Source of the DNA: Pararhodobacter marinus
GTDB taxonomy: Bacteria > Pseudomonadota > Alphaproteobacteria > Rhodobacterales > Rhodobacteraceae
Assembly: GCF_003122215.1 (NCBI RefSeq)
Contig: NZ_QEYD01000012.1
Span: 1-64,000 of the forward strand
Direction of reading: 5' to 3'
Length of the DNA stretch: 64,000 nt
Position numbers and translations under genes: made by a program. Shown here piece after piece: positions 19,057 through 27,951 of this stretch (its first letter is position 1; each line of letters starts with the position of its first letter). Under the pieces are notes generated by a model. The model did not search any database and was not told the DNA's origin. It was given only the letters and a program-made list of their open reading frames with translations.

Positions 19057-19854
19057 ATGGATGTCACAGTTTCAATTTCGGGCCGCGCCTGCCAAATGAC
19101 TGACCTTTTCGTCGCCCTGATGCCGCCGGATCTGCCGGGCGGCATTGTTCTGCTTCTGATGGCGACCAGCTTCGCATCGAGCTTCATCACCATTTCCTTC
19201 GGCATCGGCGGCGGCGGGCTGATGCTGGCGGTGATGGCCTCGCTGCTGCCGCCTCTGGCGCTGGTGCCGGTTCATGGCGTGGTGCAGTTCGGCTCGAATG
19301 CCGGACGCACGGCGATGATGGTCGGCCATATCCACTGGCCCGCCGTGGCGCGCTTCGGCGCGGGGATCGTGCTGGGCATCGTGATCGGCGCCAGCGTGGC
19401 CATCAACCTGCCCGCGCCCGTTCTGCTGATCGGCGTCGGGCTGTTCCTGATCTGGACCGTGATCGCGAAGCCGCCCGCATGGATGCGCAACTGGCCGCTC
19501 TTCACCGGCACGCTGACCTCGGTGCTGAGCATGTTCTTCGGCGCCTCGGGGCCCTTCGTGAACACCTATGTCAAATCGCTGGAGTTGGGCCGCCACGCGC
19601 ATGTCGCCACGACCGCCTCGCTGCTGACCGGCCAGCACCTGTTGAAAGCCGTGGCTTTCGGCGCCCTGGGTTTCGCCTATCTGCCCTGGGCCGGGCTGAT
19701 CGCGGCGCTGATCCTGTGCGGGCTGGCGGGAACATGGACCGGGAAGCGGGTGCTCAACCGGATGAGCGACGCGCGGTTCAAGCAGGCACTGAACGCGGTG
19801 CTGCTGCTTTTGGCCGCGCGTCTGGTCTGGCAGGGCGTGGCGGCGCTGCTCTGA
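19057..19854 (+). CDS. TauE/SafE-family anion exporter
   Basis: A 265-residue (from 19057) or 252-residue (from ATG 19096) membrane protein with seven or eight hydrophobic segments. The family repeats are visible: GIGGGGLMLAVMASLLPPLALVPVHGVVQ and the second-half GASGPFVNTYVKSLEL. TauE/SafE proteins are proposed to export sulfite, sulfoacetate or related anions. ATG 19057 has a weak GGAAAG in front, while 19096 starts closer to the first membrane segment, so the start is uncertain. It follows the GGT gene by 49 bases in the same direction and is likely in the same operon. Confidence 0.82.
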   Translation: MDVTVSISGRACQMTDLFVALMPPDLPGGIVLLLMATSFASSFITISFGIGGGGLMLAVMASLLPPLALVPVHGVVQFGSNAGRTAMMVGHIHWPAVARFGAGIVLGIVIGASVAINLPAPVLLIGVGLFLIWTVIAKPPAWMRNWPLFTGTLTSVLSMFFGASGPFVNTYVKSLELGRHAHVATTASLLTGQHLLKAVAFGALGFAYLPWAGLIAALILCGLAGTWTGKRVLNRMSDARFKQALNAVLLLLAARLVWQGVAALL

Positions 19855-19872
19855 CGCCGCCACGCCGGGTCT

Positions 19873-21240
19873 TTACAGGACTTCGCGCAGGGCTTCGGCG
19901 GTGACGCGAGCGATCTGATCGGCCTCGCCCTCGGTCAGGCACAGGGGCGGCGCAAAGCCCAGAATGTCGCCCTGCGGCATGGCCCGCGAGATCACGCCGC
20001 GCTTGACCATCTCGCCCACGACCTTGCCCGCGACGCTGCCCACCGGCGAGAAGCCGGCCCGCGTCGAACGGTCCGAGGTCAGCTCGACCGCGCAGAGCAT
20101 CCCCTCGCCGCGGATCTCGCCCACATTTGGGTGATCGCCCACCGCGTCGGCCATGGCGCGGCGCAGATAGGCGCCGACCTTGCCCGCGTTCTCGACCATG
20201 TTCAGATCGTCGATCAGCTTCAGGTTCGCCACCCCGGCCGCCGCACCGATCGGATGCGCGGAATAGGTCCAGCCATGGCCGATCGGGCCGTTTTCATCGG
20301 TGCCCTGCATCAGCACCTGCCACATCTTGTTGCCGACGATGGACCCCGACAGCGGCGCATAGGCCGAGGTCAGGCCCTTGGCGATGGTGATCAGGTCGGG
20401 CTGCAGCCCGTAATGCTGCGAACCGAACATCGTACCCAGCCGTCCGAAGCCGGTGACGACCTCGTCCGCGATCAGGACAATATCGTATTTGCGCAGGATT
20501 TCCTGCACGCCTTCCCAGTAGCCAACCGGCGGCGGCACGATGCCCCCGGTGCCCAGCACCGGCTCGCCGATGAAGGCGGCGATGGTGTCGGGATCTTCCC
20601 GCTGGATCAGCTCTTCCAGCTTGGCCAGCAGCCACTTGGTGAAATCGCCCTCGGACATGTCGGCCTCGGGGCGGCGGTAGAAATAGGGCGCCTCGGTATG
20701 GAGGACGCCGTCAAGCGGCAGGTCGAATTTCTTGTGGAACAGCTCGAGCCCCGTCAGCGACCCCGACATCAGCCCCGAACCGTGATAGCCCCGCCAGCGC
20801 GAGATGATCTTCTTCTTTTTCGGCAGGCCGCGGATATTGTTGTAATACCAGACCAGCTTGATGTTCGTCTCGTTCGCGTCCGAACCGCCAAGCCCGAAAT
20901 AGACCTTCGACATGCCCTCGGGCGCGCGGTCCATGACCATCTTCGACAGCGTGATCGAGGCTTCGGTCCCGTGGCCGACATAGGCATGGTAATAGGACAG
21001 CTCGCCCGCCTGCTTGGCGATGGCGTCGGTCACTTCGCGCCGCCCGTAGCCCACATTCACGCAGTAAAGCCCCGCGAAGCCGTCGAGCAGACGGTTGCCG
21101 TCACGGTCGGTGATGTACACGCCCTCGCCCCCGGTGACGATGCGTTGCGGCGCCTCGCCCCGGGCGAACTGGCCCAGATGGGTTGAGGGGTGGAAAAAGC
21201 TCTCGCGGTCCCATTGGGCGAGTTGGTCATTGGTCAGCAT
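19873..21240 (-). CDS. class III PLP-dependent aminotransferase, candidate diaminobutyrate transaminase
   Basis: A 455-residue omega-aminotransferase. Pyridoxal phosphate should bind K288 in TIAKGLTSAYAPLSG, with D259 in IADEVVTGFGR contacting the pyridine nitrogen. GGSDANETNIKLVWYYNN and HPIGAAAGVANL are typical of the beta-alanine/4-aminobutyrate:pyruvate type. It is divergent from a DoeB-like deacetylase; in ectoine-degrading bacteria a class III transaminase (DoeD/Atf) handles the diaminobutyrate released by DoeB, so that role is plausible. A general omega-amino acid:pyruvate transaminase is the alternative. GGAGG precedes the ATG. Confidence 0.85.
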   Translation of the reverse strand: MLTNDQLAQWDRESFFHPSTHLGQFARGEAPQRIVTGGEGVYITDRDGNRLLDGFAGLYCVNVGYGRREVTDAIAKQAGELSYYHAYVGHGTEASITLSKMVMDRAPEGMSKVYFGLGGSDANETNIKLVWYYNNIRGLPKKKKIISRWRGYHGSGLMSGSLTGLELFHKKFDLPLDGVLHTEAPYFYRRPEADMSEGDFTKWLLAKLEELIQREDPDTIAAFIGEPVLGTGGIVPPPVGYWEGVQEILRKYDIVLIADEVVTGFGRLGTMFGSQHYGLQPDLITIAKGLTSAYAPLSGSIVGNKMWQVLMQGTDENGPIGHGWTYSAHPIGAAAGVANLKLIDDLNMVENAGKVGAYLRRAMADAVGDHPNVGEIRGEGMLCAVELTSDRSTRAGFSPVGSVAGKVVGEMVKRGVISRAMPQGDILGFAPPLCLTEGEADQIARVTAEALREVL

Positions 21241-21354
21241 CGGGAACCTCCTGTGATGCGGCTCACGCTAGCAGGCAAAGGCCCGGGGTTGAACCCCGCC
21301 CCCCTCCGGCGGCAGGATAGAGCCCCGGACGCCCCGCGAAACCTTCAGGACATC

Positions 21355-22347
21355 ATGATTCAAAACCCGATCCGCCCGACCCTGTCCCTCGACGCCCCCG
21401 GCAAGCGGCACGGGCATCTGAAACTGCCCTATTCGCGCAATGACAGCGCCTGGGGGGCGGTGATGATCCCGATCACGGTGATCGTGGGGAAACCCGGCCC
21501 CACCGCCCTCTTGACCGGGGCCAATCACGGCGACGAATACGAGGGGCCGATCGCGCTGCAGGCGCTGGCGCATGAGATCGAGCCCGAGGATGTCACCGGG
21601 CGCCTGATTATCGTGCCCTACATGAACACCCCCGCCTTTCGCGCCGGGACGCGGGTATCGCCGCTCGATCAGGTCAACCTGAACCGCGCCTTTCCCGGCG
21701 CGCCGGGGGGCAGCGTCACGCAGAAGATCGCCCATTACTTCAACGACACGCTGGTGCCGATGGCCGATCTGGTGGTCGATTTCCACTCGGGCGGGAAGAC
21801 GCTGGATTTTGTTCCCTTCGCCTGTGCGCATTACCTCGACGACGCGACGCAGCAGGCGGCTTGCGTGGCCGCCGTCACCGCCTTCAACGCGCCCTACACG
21901 CTGATGCTGCGCGAGATCGACGCGGTCGGCATGTACGACACCGCGGTCGAGGAGCAGGGCAAGACCTTCGTCACCACCGAACTGGGCGGCGGCGGCACGG
22001 CCACGGCGCGCAGCGCCGGCATCGCCCACAAGGGGATCCGCAACGTGCTGAAACATGCGGGCATTCTGCCCGGAGCGCCCGAGATCGCGCCTACGGTCAT
22101 GCTGGATATGCCCGACGACGATTGCTACCACACCGCACCCGAGGCCGGGTTGATCGAGCCGATGGCCGATCTGGGCGAGACCGTCACGCAAGGCCAGCCG
22201 CTGGCGCGGATCTGGCCCTTGGATCGCAGCGGCGCCGCGCCGGCGGTCGTTCACGCCCAGCGCGACGGTGTCGTGGTCGCGCGTCACTTCCCGGGGCTGG
22301 TGCAGCTGGGCGATACGCTGGCGGTGCTGGCGGTCGAAGCTGGCTGA
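21355..22347 (+). CDS. DoeB-like N-acetyl-diaminobutyrate deacetylase (succinylglutamate desuccinylase/aspartoacylase family)
   Basis: A 330-residue zinc carboxypeptidase-fold enzyme. The zinc ligands H58 and E61 lie in GANHGDEYEGP and H144 in VDFHSGGKTLDFVPF; catalytic and substrate regions are NLNRAFPG and TTELGGGG. The start region (PIRPTLSLDAPGKRHGHLKLP) closely resembles DoeB/EutE of the ectoine and hydroxyectoine degradation pathway, which removes acetate from N-alpha-acetyl-diaminobutyrate. The ectoine hydrolase gene (doeA/eutD) and the ehu/teh transporters are not in the window, so the physiological substrate is inferred. AGGA precedes the ATG; the divergent partner is an aminotransferase. 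Confidence 0.8.
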   Translation: MIQNPIRPTLSLDAPGKRHGHLKLPYSRNDSAWGAVMIPITVIVGKPGPTALLTGANHGDEYEGPIALQALAHEIEPEDVTGRLIIVPYMNTPAFRAGTRVSPLDQVNLNRAFPGAPGGSVTQKIAHYFNDTLVPMADLVVDFHSGGKTLDFVPFACAHYLDDATQQAACVAAVTAFNAPYTLMLREIDAVGMYDTAVEEQGKTFVTTELGGGGTATARSAGIAHKGIRNVLKHAGILPGAPEIAPTVMLDMPDDDCYHTAPEAGLIEPMADLGETVTQGQPLARIWPLDRSGAAPAVVHAQRDGVVVARHFPGLVQLGDTLAVLAVEAG

Positions 22348-22424
22348 GCCTTTTTCAACCTGGGGCCATGAAAAAGGGCGGCCCCGGCGGGTCGCCCGGT
22401 GACTTATCCGACATCGCGCGAAGG

Positions 22425-22877
22425 TCAGACGCCCACGCCCGGCCCCATGCAGGTAAGCGGCTGATCGCTCTGCTCAACCTCATAGAGCTCGGTCGACGGA
22501 CCGTCGCCGCCCTGGAACACCGCGCGCAGGCCGCTGCCCTCGGCGTAGAAATGCCAGCATTGCTCGTCATCGGGCGCGGCTTCGTAGAGGAAACAGATCG
22601 CGTCGCCACGCTCGTACCACACCCCGTCATTGCATTCCTGATTGACGAAGGCCCAGCGCACGCGGCGGTTGGGCAGGTATTCCTCGATCCCGTAGGGGGT
22701 GCCGTCGATGGCGTAGGACAGCGTCCGCCCCTCGGTATGCGCTTCGAACTCTTCCGCGGTCATCGGTGTGCCCTGCGGCGCGGGGGCCGCGTTCTGCGCG
22801 AAGGCCGGGAACACGGCGCCGAGGGCGATGGCAAAGACCCCGGCGGCAGAGAGCGTGCGGGCAGCGGAACGGGTCAT
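22425..22877 (-). CDS. secreted hypothetical protein
   Basis: A 150-residue protein with a clear Sec signal peptide (residues about 1-28, ending AFPAFA-type before QNAAPAP). The mature part has paired cysteines (QECNDGVWYERGDAICFLY, DEQCWHFY and a C-terminal LTCMG) and many aromatic residues, suggesting a small disulfide-stabilised periplasmic domain of about 110 residues. I do not recognise a characterised family. CGGAGG precedes the ATG. It is downstream-facing towards the DoeB-like gene (convergent) and lies 96 bases from the AlkB-type gene, which ends at 22974 on the same strand. Confidence 0.75.
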   Translation of the reverse strand: MTRSAARTLSAAGVFAIALGAVFPAFAQNAAPAPQGTPMTAEEFEAHTEGRTLSYAIDGTPYGIEEYLPNRRVRWAFVNQECNDGVWYERGDAICFLYEAAPDDEQCWHFYAEGSGLRAVFQGGDGPSTELYEVEQSDQPLTCMGPGVGV

Positions 22878-22973
22878 GGAAACCTCCGAGAAAACCATGC
22901 CCCAGTGTGACAGAGCCCCGCCGCCTGAGCCAGCACCCGCCACGTCACGAAGCTGCGAGACCGGCCTCAATCG

Positions 22974-24020
22974 TCAATGCACCGGCATCGCATCGGGCGA
23001 GACGCGCGGCGCGGCCTCCTGCTCGTCCAGAAGCGCGGCAAGGCGCGGGTCCATCACCCGTTTCCAGAACGGCGGCAGCATCGCCAGCATCGCCATCGCC
23101 GGCAGCGGCGCGGGCAGCATGGCCGAGCCTTCGGGCAGGGTGAGCTGCGGATAGGGCCGTGCCGGATGGGCGTGGTGGTCGGAATGGCGCGGCGCGTTCA
23201 GCGTCACCGCCGAGGAATACCAGCCCTTCGAGTTCCACGCATGCCACGGCCCGGCGGCCTCGTAACGGCCATTGGGCAGGCGGCGGCGGCGCAGGCCGTA
23301 ATGCTGGACGTAATCCGCCACCAGCATCTGCGCCTGCGTATGGGCGCAGAGCATGACGTAGATGAACAGCCCCCACAGCCCGCACAGTGCGAAACAAAGG
23401 GCCAGCAGGATCACCTCGCCGCCGATGTAATAGACATAGGGGTTGCGCTTGCGGACCGCACCGCGCTGGCGCAACGCCTTCTCGGCCTTGTAGCCCGACA
23501 GGAAACTGCCCCACCACGCCACCGGCAGGTAGATCCAGAAATTCGTCCCCTTGGTGGCCGATACCGGGTCATGCGGTGTCGCGACATGGGGGTGATGCAC
23601 CAGCCTGTGGGCCGAGACATGGTGCCCGAACAGGAAATTGATGTAGACCAGCGTGCCCAGCCGGGTCATGAAGCGGTCCGACCGGTGGATCAGCTCATGC
23701 GCGGCGGGATTGCCGACCTGACCGAAGAACAGCCCGAAACCGATCATCCCCATGATCCAGTCGAAGCCGTGCAGGTTGAAGGTCATGGCCCAGACACCCA
23801 GCCCCATATGCGTGATCTGCAGGAAACCCAGGATCACCAGGAGCCCGTCGCCCACCGGCAATTCGCTGCCATCGGCCGGATCGGGCATCTGATCCATCAC
23901 GATCCACATCAGGCCGATCGTGACCGGCGCGGCCCACAGGATCCAGCCGCCGGTAAAGGCCCCGACGACCAGCAGGATTGCGGGCAGGAATGTGGCGAAA
24001 CTGTAGAGAATCAGACGCAT
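22974..24020 (-). CDS. AlkB-type membrane fatty acid desaturase family, alkane 1-monooxygenase
   Basis: A 348-residue integral membrane di-iron protein. All the histidine clusters expected for alkane hydroxylases are visible: HELIHR (108-113), GHHVSAHRLVHH (about 132-143), and RHSDHHAHP near residue 280; VADYVQHYGL corresponds to the AlkB signature NYxEHYGL. Six hydrophobic helices flank them. The family inserts oxygen at the terminal carbon of medium-chain alkanes or related chains using rubredoxin as donor; no rubredoxin gene is adjacent. The ATG at 24020 begins directly at the first helix. The actual substrate is unproven. Confidence 0.85.
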   Translation of the reverse strand: MRLILYSFATFLPAILLVVGAFTGGWILWAAPVTIGLMWIVMDQMPDPADGSELPVGDGLLVILGFLQITHMGLGVWAMTFNLHGFDWIMGMIGFGLFFGQVGNPAAHELIHRSDRFMTRLGTLVYINFLFGHHVSAHRLVHHPHVATPHDPVSATKGTNFWIYLPVAWWGSFLSGYKAEKALRQRGAVRKRNPYVYYIGGEVILLALCFALCGLWGLFIYVMLCAHTQAQMLVADYVQHYGLRRRRLPNGRYEAAGPWHAWNSKGWYSSAVTLNAPRHSDHHAHPARPYPQLTLPEGSAMLPAPLPAMAMLAMLPPFWKRVMDPRLAALLDEQEAAPRVSPDAMPVH

Positions 24021-24154
24021 GAGCACACCAGAACGGACGGTTTTGCCGACTTTATCAGGGTATTGAGGCCAGCATAAGGCGCAGCGCCCCTTCCCTCCAT
24101 GCGACTCAGAGGCTACTTGCTGAAGAACGCCCAAGCCAATCTCTGCGAGGCCCC

Positions 24155-25264
24155 ATGTCCTTTTTCGGCAAGCTCAAGGAACGGATGTTCCGCTCGTCCT
24201 CGAAACTCGACGAGGGGCTCGATGCGCTGGTGGCCTCGGACCCGGCCCCCGCGGACGAGGGAGCCGACGAGAGCCCGGCAGCGCCCCCCAAGACGCCGGA
24301 CACCCCGGTCGAAACCGGTGGCACGCCCGCCATCGCGCCGATCCCCTCGCCCGTTCCCGCGCCCGATGCGCGGACCGATGCCGCCCGGCCCGGCCTGTTG
24401 TCGCGCCTCACGGGCCGCGCCGACGCCCCGCGCCGCGTGCTCGACGACAATTTCATCGAGGAACTCGAGGATCTGCTGGTGCAGGCGGATCTGGGCGTGG
24501 AAACCGCGCTCAAGGTCACCGCCAATATCGCCGCCGGGCGTTTCGGGCGCCGCGTCACCACGCAGGAGATCAAGCAGGCCCTCGCCGACGAGGTCGCCCG
24601 CATCATGGAGCCGGTGGCGAAACCCCTGCCGCTTTACCCCAACAAGCCGCAGGTCGTGCTGGTCGTGGGCGTCAACGGCGCGGGCAAGACCACCACCATC
24701 GGCAAGCTCGCCTCGCAGTTTCGCGCGGCAGGCAAGTCGGTCATCATCGCCGCGGGCGACACGTTTCGCGCTGCCGCCGTCGAACAGCTTCAGGTCTGGG
24801 GCGACCGCGCAGGCGTGCCGGTGATGACGGCGCCCGAAGGCTCGGACCCCGCCTCGCTGGCCTTCGACGCGCTGACCCGCGCGCAGGCCGAGGGCGCGGA
24901 CCTTTTGATGATCGATACCGCCGGACGGCTGCAGAACCGCGCCGACCTGATGGAGGAGCTGGCCAAGATCGTCCGCGTGATCCGCAAGAAAGACCCCTCC
25001 GCCCCGCACAACACCCTGCTGGTGCTCGATGCGACCACCGGCCAGAACGCGGTGACGCAGGTCGAAGTCTTCCGCCAGATGGCCGATGTGTCGGGGCTGA
25101 TCATGACCAAGCTTGACGGCACGGCGCGCGGCGGTGTGCTGGTGGCGCTGGCCGACCGCTTCGGCCTGCCCATCCACGCGATCGGCGTGGGCGAGCAGAT
25201 CGACGATCTTGACGCGTTCGACCCCCAGGATTTCGCCGCGGCGCTGACCGGCACCGGGCGCTGA
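24155..25264 (+). CDS. ftsY: signal recognition particle receptor FtsY
   Basis: A 369-residue SRP-type GTPase that receives ribosome-SRP complexes at the inner membrane. There is an acidic, proline-rich N-terminal A region (1-100), a four-helix N domain (about 100-160; DNFIEELEDLLVQADLGVETA) and a G domain with GVNGAGKTTTIGKLA (P-loop), the insertion-box DTFRAAAVEQL, DTAGRLQN (G3), TKLDGTARGG (G4) and GVGEQIDDLDAFD. The N-terminal MSFFGKLKERMF amphipathic stretch may touch lipid. GAGG precedes the ATG. Length is normal. It is divergent from the AlkB-like gene and convergent with an MgtC protein only five bases away. Confidence 0.97.
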   Translation: MSFFGKLKERMFRSSSKLDEGLDALVASDPAPADEGADESPAAPPKTPDTPVETGGTPAIAPIPSPVPAPDARTDAARPGLLSRLTGRADAPRRVLDDNFIEELEDLLVQADLGVETALKVTANIAAGRFGRRVTTQEIKQALADEVARIMEPVAKPLPLYPNKPQVVLVVGVNGAGKTTTIGKLASQFRAAGKSVIIAAGDTFRAAAVEQLQVWGDRAGVPVMTAPEGSDPASLAFDALTRAQAEGADLLMIDTAGRLQNRADLMEELAKIVRVIRKKDPSAPHNTLLVLDATTGQNAVTQVEVFRQMADVSGLIMTKLDGTARGGVLVALADRFGLPIHAIGVGEQIDDLDAFDPQDFAAALTGTGR

Positions 25265-25268
25265 GGCG

Positions 25269-25748
25269 TCACTCCTGACTACGCCGCTCGACCAGCCGAA
25301 GGATCGACAGCACCACCACGACCAGAACCGTGGCCATCAGCGCCAGCGTCTCGCGCCCCGCGCCGCAGCCCAGCCCCACCGCGCCCGCCAGCCACAGCGA
25401 GGCGCCGGTGGTCACGTTGCGCACCTTCTCGCCCGAGGTGAAGATCATCCCCGCGGCCAGGAACGCGACCCCCGCCGTCACTGCCTCGATCATCCGCAGG
25501 GGATCGTTGCGCTGCTCGCCCGTATTGCCGAAATCCAGCGCGCTGATCTCCAGCCCCAGGATCACGAACAGGCAGGCGGCGACCGAGACGAGGATATGCG
25601 TGCGCAGCCCCGCCGCTTTCTGGCGCCATTCCCGCTCGATCCCGATCGCGGCGCCCAGCGCCATGGCCATCAGGATCCGCAGGAAAGCCACCGGCGCGGG
25701 CACGACGGCGAAGGTATCGGTGAATTCGGACTGTATCTGTTGCCACAT
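25269..25748 (-). CDS. MgtC/SapB-family membrane protein
   Basis: A 159-residue protein with four hydrophobic segments. The MgtC/SapB signature is present: [12 protein letters not shown] near residue 32, then AAGLRTHILVSVAACLFV, and GVAFLAAGMIF followed by VRNVTTGASLWLAGAVGL. It lacks the cytosolic ACT-like C-terminal domain of Salmonella MgtC, so it is the short form found in many bacteria. A magnesium-related role is often assumed but not established for the short form. The start is ATG 25748; a longer upstream extension is arginine-rich and unlike the family. The gene is divergent from the EamA gene. Confidence 0.85.
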   Translation of the reverse strand: MWQQIQSEFTDTFAVVPAPVAFLRILMAMALGAAIGIEREWRQKAAGLRTHILVSVAACLFVILGLEISALDFGNTGEQRNDPLRMIEAVTAGVAFLAAGMIFTSGEKVRNVTTGASLWLAGAVGLGCGAGRETLALMATVLVVVVLSILRLVERRSQE

Positions 25749-25891
25749 CCCCGGATTGTAGGGCGCCCCCGAAGCCCGACCAGAGGCCCCGACCCCAAGC
25801 GGCAAGCCCGGCGGCGAAATCCCGCGCGACCCTTGTCTTTCCCGCACAGGCGCGCGACATCTCGGCCGGTCCCCGCAGGAAGGCACGGATC

Positions 25892-26791
25892 GTGAGCGAC
25901 TGGCTCCTCTCACTCGACGGCACCGAGACCGGCTTGCACCTGTCGATGGCCCTAGCACTCTGCGCCGCGCTTCTGCACGCGGTGTTTGGCGCGCTGCAGA
26001 AGGGCCGCCACGACCCGTGGCTGTCGCGCGCCGGGATCGACGTCTTCACCTTTCTGCTCGCCTTGCCCGTGGCCTTGTTCGTCGTGCCCTGGCCGCAGCC
26101 GCATATGTGGCCGATCTTCGCCGCGATGTGGGCGATCCATGTCGTCTACAAGATCCTGCAGGCCATGACCTATACCCGCGGCGCCTATACCGTGGTCTAC
26201 CCGGTCGTGCGCGGCACAGCGCCGCTTTTCGCCGTGCTGGGCGCGGGCCTCTTGTTCGGCGAACATTTCAACGCGATACAGTGGCTGGGCGTGGCGGTGC
26301 TGCTGTCGGGCATCTACGGGCTTGCGCTCTACAACCTGCGCAAGATCACCGTGAACCGCGACCGGCTGGTGCCCGCGCTGGGCTTTGCCGTGGCGACGGG
26401 CGGGATGGTCGCGCTTTACACGACCTTCGATGCCTATGGCATCCGGCAGGCCGCCGATCCCTTTACCTTCCTCGCCTGGTTCTTCGTCATCGACAGCGTG
26501 TTCATGCCGCTCGTCTGCGCGCGCCGCCTGATGGCGATGCCCCGCGCCGACCGCACGGACCTGCTGCGCCGGGGCGTGGTGGGCGCGCTGGTGGCCTTTG
26601 CCAGCTTCGGCGGCATCATGCTGGCCACGCGGCTCGGCCCGGTCGGACAGGCGGCAGTCCTGCGCGAAACCTCGACGGTCTTCTCGGCGCTGATCGGCTG
26701 GCTCATGCTGGGCGAAAGCACCGGGCCGCGCCGCGTCGCGCTGATGGCGATGATCGCGGCGGGCGCGGTGATCGTGCAGCTTGCGTCCTAG
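25892..26791 (+). CDS. EamA/DMT-superfamily transporter
   Basis: A 299-residue membrane protein with ten predicted helices in two EamA repeats (about 15-145 and 155-298). Typical motifs are [24 protein letters not shown] in the first half and [27 protein letters not shown] in the second. DMT proteins export amino acids or other small metabolites; the substrate is unknown. It starts with GTG at 25892, with AGGAAGG upstream. Its stop (26791) overlaps the end of the convergent luciferase-like gene by four bases. Confidence 0.85.
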   Translation: MSDWLLSLDGTETGLHLSMALALCAALLHAVFGALQKGRHDPWLSRAGIDVFTFLLALPVALFVVPWPQPHMWPIFAAMWAIHVVYKILQAMTYTRGAYTVVYPVVRGTAPLFAVLGAGLLFGEHFNAIQWLGVAVLLSGIYGLALYNLRKITVNRDRLVPALGFAVATGGMVALYTTFDAYGIRQAADPFTFLAWFFVIDSVFMPLVCARRLMAMPRADRTDLLRRGVVGALVAFASFGGIMLATRLGPVGQAAVLRETSTVFSALIGWLMLGESTGPRRVALMAMIAAGAVIVQLAS

Positions 26792-27786
26792 GCGGGTTCG
26801 CGCACGAGCCCTTTCAGCACCTCCGAGGCAATCTCGAAGGACCGCACCCGCTTCTCGGGATCGTGGATGCCGCCCGTCAGGATGATCTCGTCGGGCTGAG
26901 TGCGGTCGATGAGCCGCTTGAGTTCGGCCTCCAGCGTGGCAGGCCCGCCCGTGGCCGAGAACGACAGCGCCCCCTCGACCTGCCGCATCAGCGCCGGCGG
27001 CACCTCGGCCTCGATATCGGCGACCGGGCGCGGCAGCTTGCCGGGCTGCCCGCTGCGCAGCCGCGCGAAGGCCAGCATCTGCGACGAACGCAGGTAGCGC
27101 GCCTCGTCATCCGTCTCGGCCGCGAAACAGCCCGCCGCCACCATCGCATAGGGGCGTTCGAGATACTCGGAGGGCCGGAAGCTTGCGCGGTAGATCGCCA
27201 GCGCCTCGTCCAGCGCAGCGGGCGCGAAATGCGAGGCAAAGGCATAGGGCAGGCCCAGATAGGCGGCAAGCTGGGCGCCGAACAGGCTCGATCCCAGGAT
27301 CCAGACCGGCACATGCGTGCCCGTCCCCGGGACCGCCCGCACCCGCGCCTCGGGATTGTCGCCGAAATACCCCAGCAGCTCGACCACATCCTGCGGGAAC
27401 GTATCTTCCTGCGCCATGTTGCGCCTCAGCGCGCGCATGGTCAGCCCGTCGGTCCCGGGCGCCCGTCCCAGCCCCAGATCGATCCGGTCGGGATACAGCG
27501 TGGCCAGCGTGCCGAAAGCCTCGGCCACGACCAGCGGCGCGTGGTTGGGCAGCATGATGCCCCCCGCCCCCACCCGGATGGTCGAGGTCGCGCCCGCGAC
27601 ATGGCCGATGGCAACGGCGGTGGCGGCGCTGGCAATGCCGGGCATGTTGTGATGTTCGGCCAGCCAGAAGCGGTGATAGCCCGCCCGCTCGCCCGCCTGG
27701 GCCAGCGCGACACTGGCTTTCAGCGCATCGGCGGTGCTCGCCCCTTCGGGCACGGGCGACAGATCGAGGATCGAGAAATGGTGCAC
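26788..27786 (-). CDS. luciferase-like (LLM) flavin-dependent oxidoreductase
   Basis: A 332-residue single-domain TIM-barrel protein of the LLM class, type YhbW/MsnO8. It starts [12 protein letters not shown] and continues with [41 protein letters not shown] and [12 protein letters not shown], the standard flavin-binding signatures. It probably uses FMNH2 supplied by a separate reductase to oxygenate an unknown substrate. The GTG start is supported by AAAGGAG eight bases upstream. It stands downstream of the ubiH-like gene on the same strand but is separated by a gene-end repeat, so it is probably a separate transcript. Confidence 0.85.
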   Translation of the reverse strand: MHHFSILDLSPVPEGASTADALKASVALAQAGERAGYHRFWLAEHHNMPGIASAATAVAIGHVAGATSTIRVGAGGIMLPNHAPLVVAEAFGTLATLYPDRIDLGLGRAPGTDGLTMRALRRNMAQEDTFPQDVVELLGYFGDNPEARVRAVPGTGTHVPVWILGSSLFGAQLAAYLGLPYAFASHFAPAALDEALAIYRASFRPSEYLERPYAMVAAGCFAAETDDEARYLRSSQMLAFARLRSGQPGKLPRPVADIEAEVPPALMRQVEGALSFSATGGPATLEAELKRLIDRTQPDEIILTGGIHDPEKRVRSFEIASEVLKGLVREPA

Positions 27787-27867
27787 GTGTGAACTCCTTT
27801 CCCCGGACTTAAGCCGCCCGGCGCCCCGCGCAAGAGGCAGGCCCGAACCGCCCGCCCGCGCGCGCCC

Positions 27868-27936
27868 CATCTTTGTTCCGCAAATATCCTCGGGGGTGAA
27901 TTGGCCGCAGGCCAAGAGGGGGCAGACAGCCCCCTC
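27868..27936 (-). repeat. gene-end repeat, copy B
   Basis: Read on the minus strand just after the UbiH-type gene, the element has an 8-bp stem GAGGGGGC/GCCCCCTC, then a 6-bp stem TTGGCC/GGCCAA with a 3-base loop, then TTCACCCCC and the core GAGGATATTTGC plus GGAACAAAGATG. It matches copy C (36192-36258) at all but one of about 68 positions. It is placed in sense orientation at the 3' end of the gene. Confidence 0.7.
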
Positions 27937-27951
27937 CCGTCACGCCATGCC

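Noticed and set aside
24021-24154. Search for a riboswitch or attenuator upstream of ftsY and other housekeeping genes
   Set aside because: I compared the gaps before ftsY, carA, glyQ, rpmH and coxB for tandem rare codons or alternative hairpins and found nothing comparable with the trpS leader.
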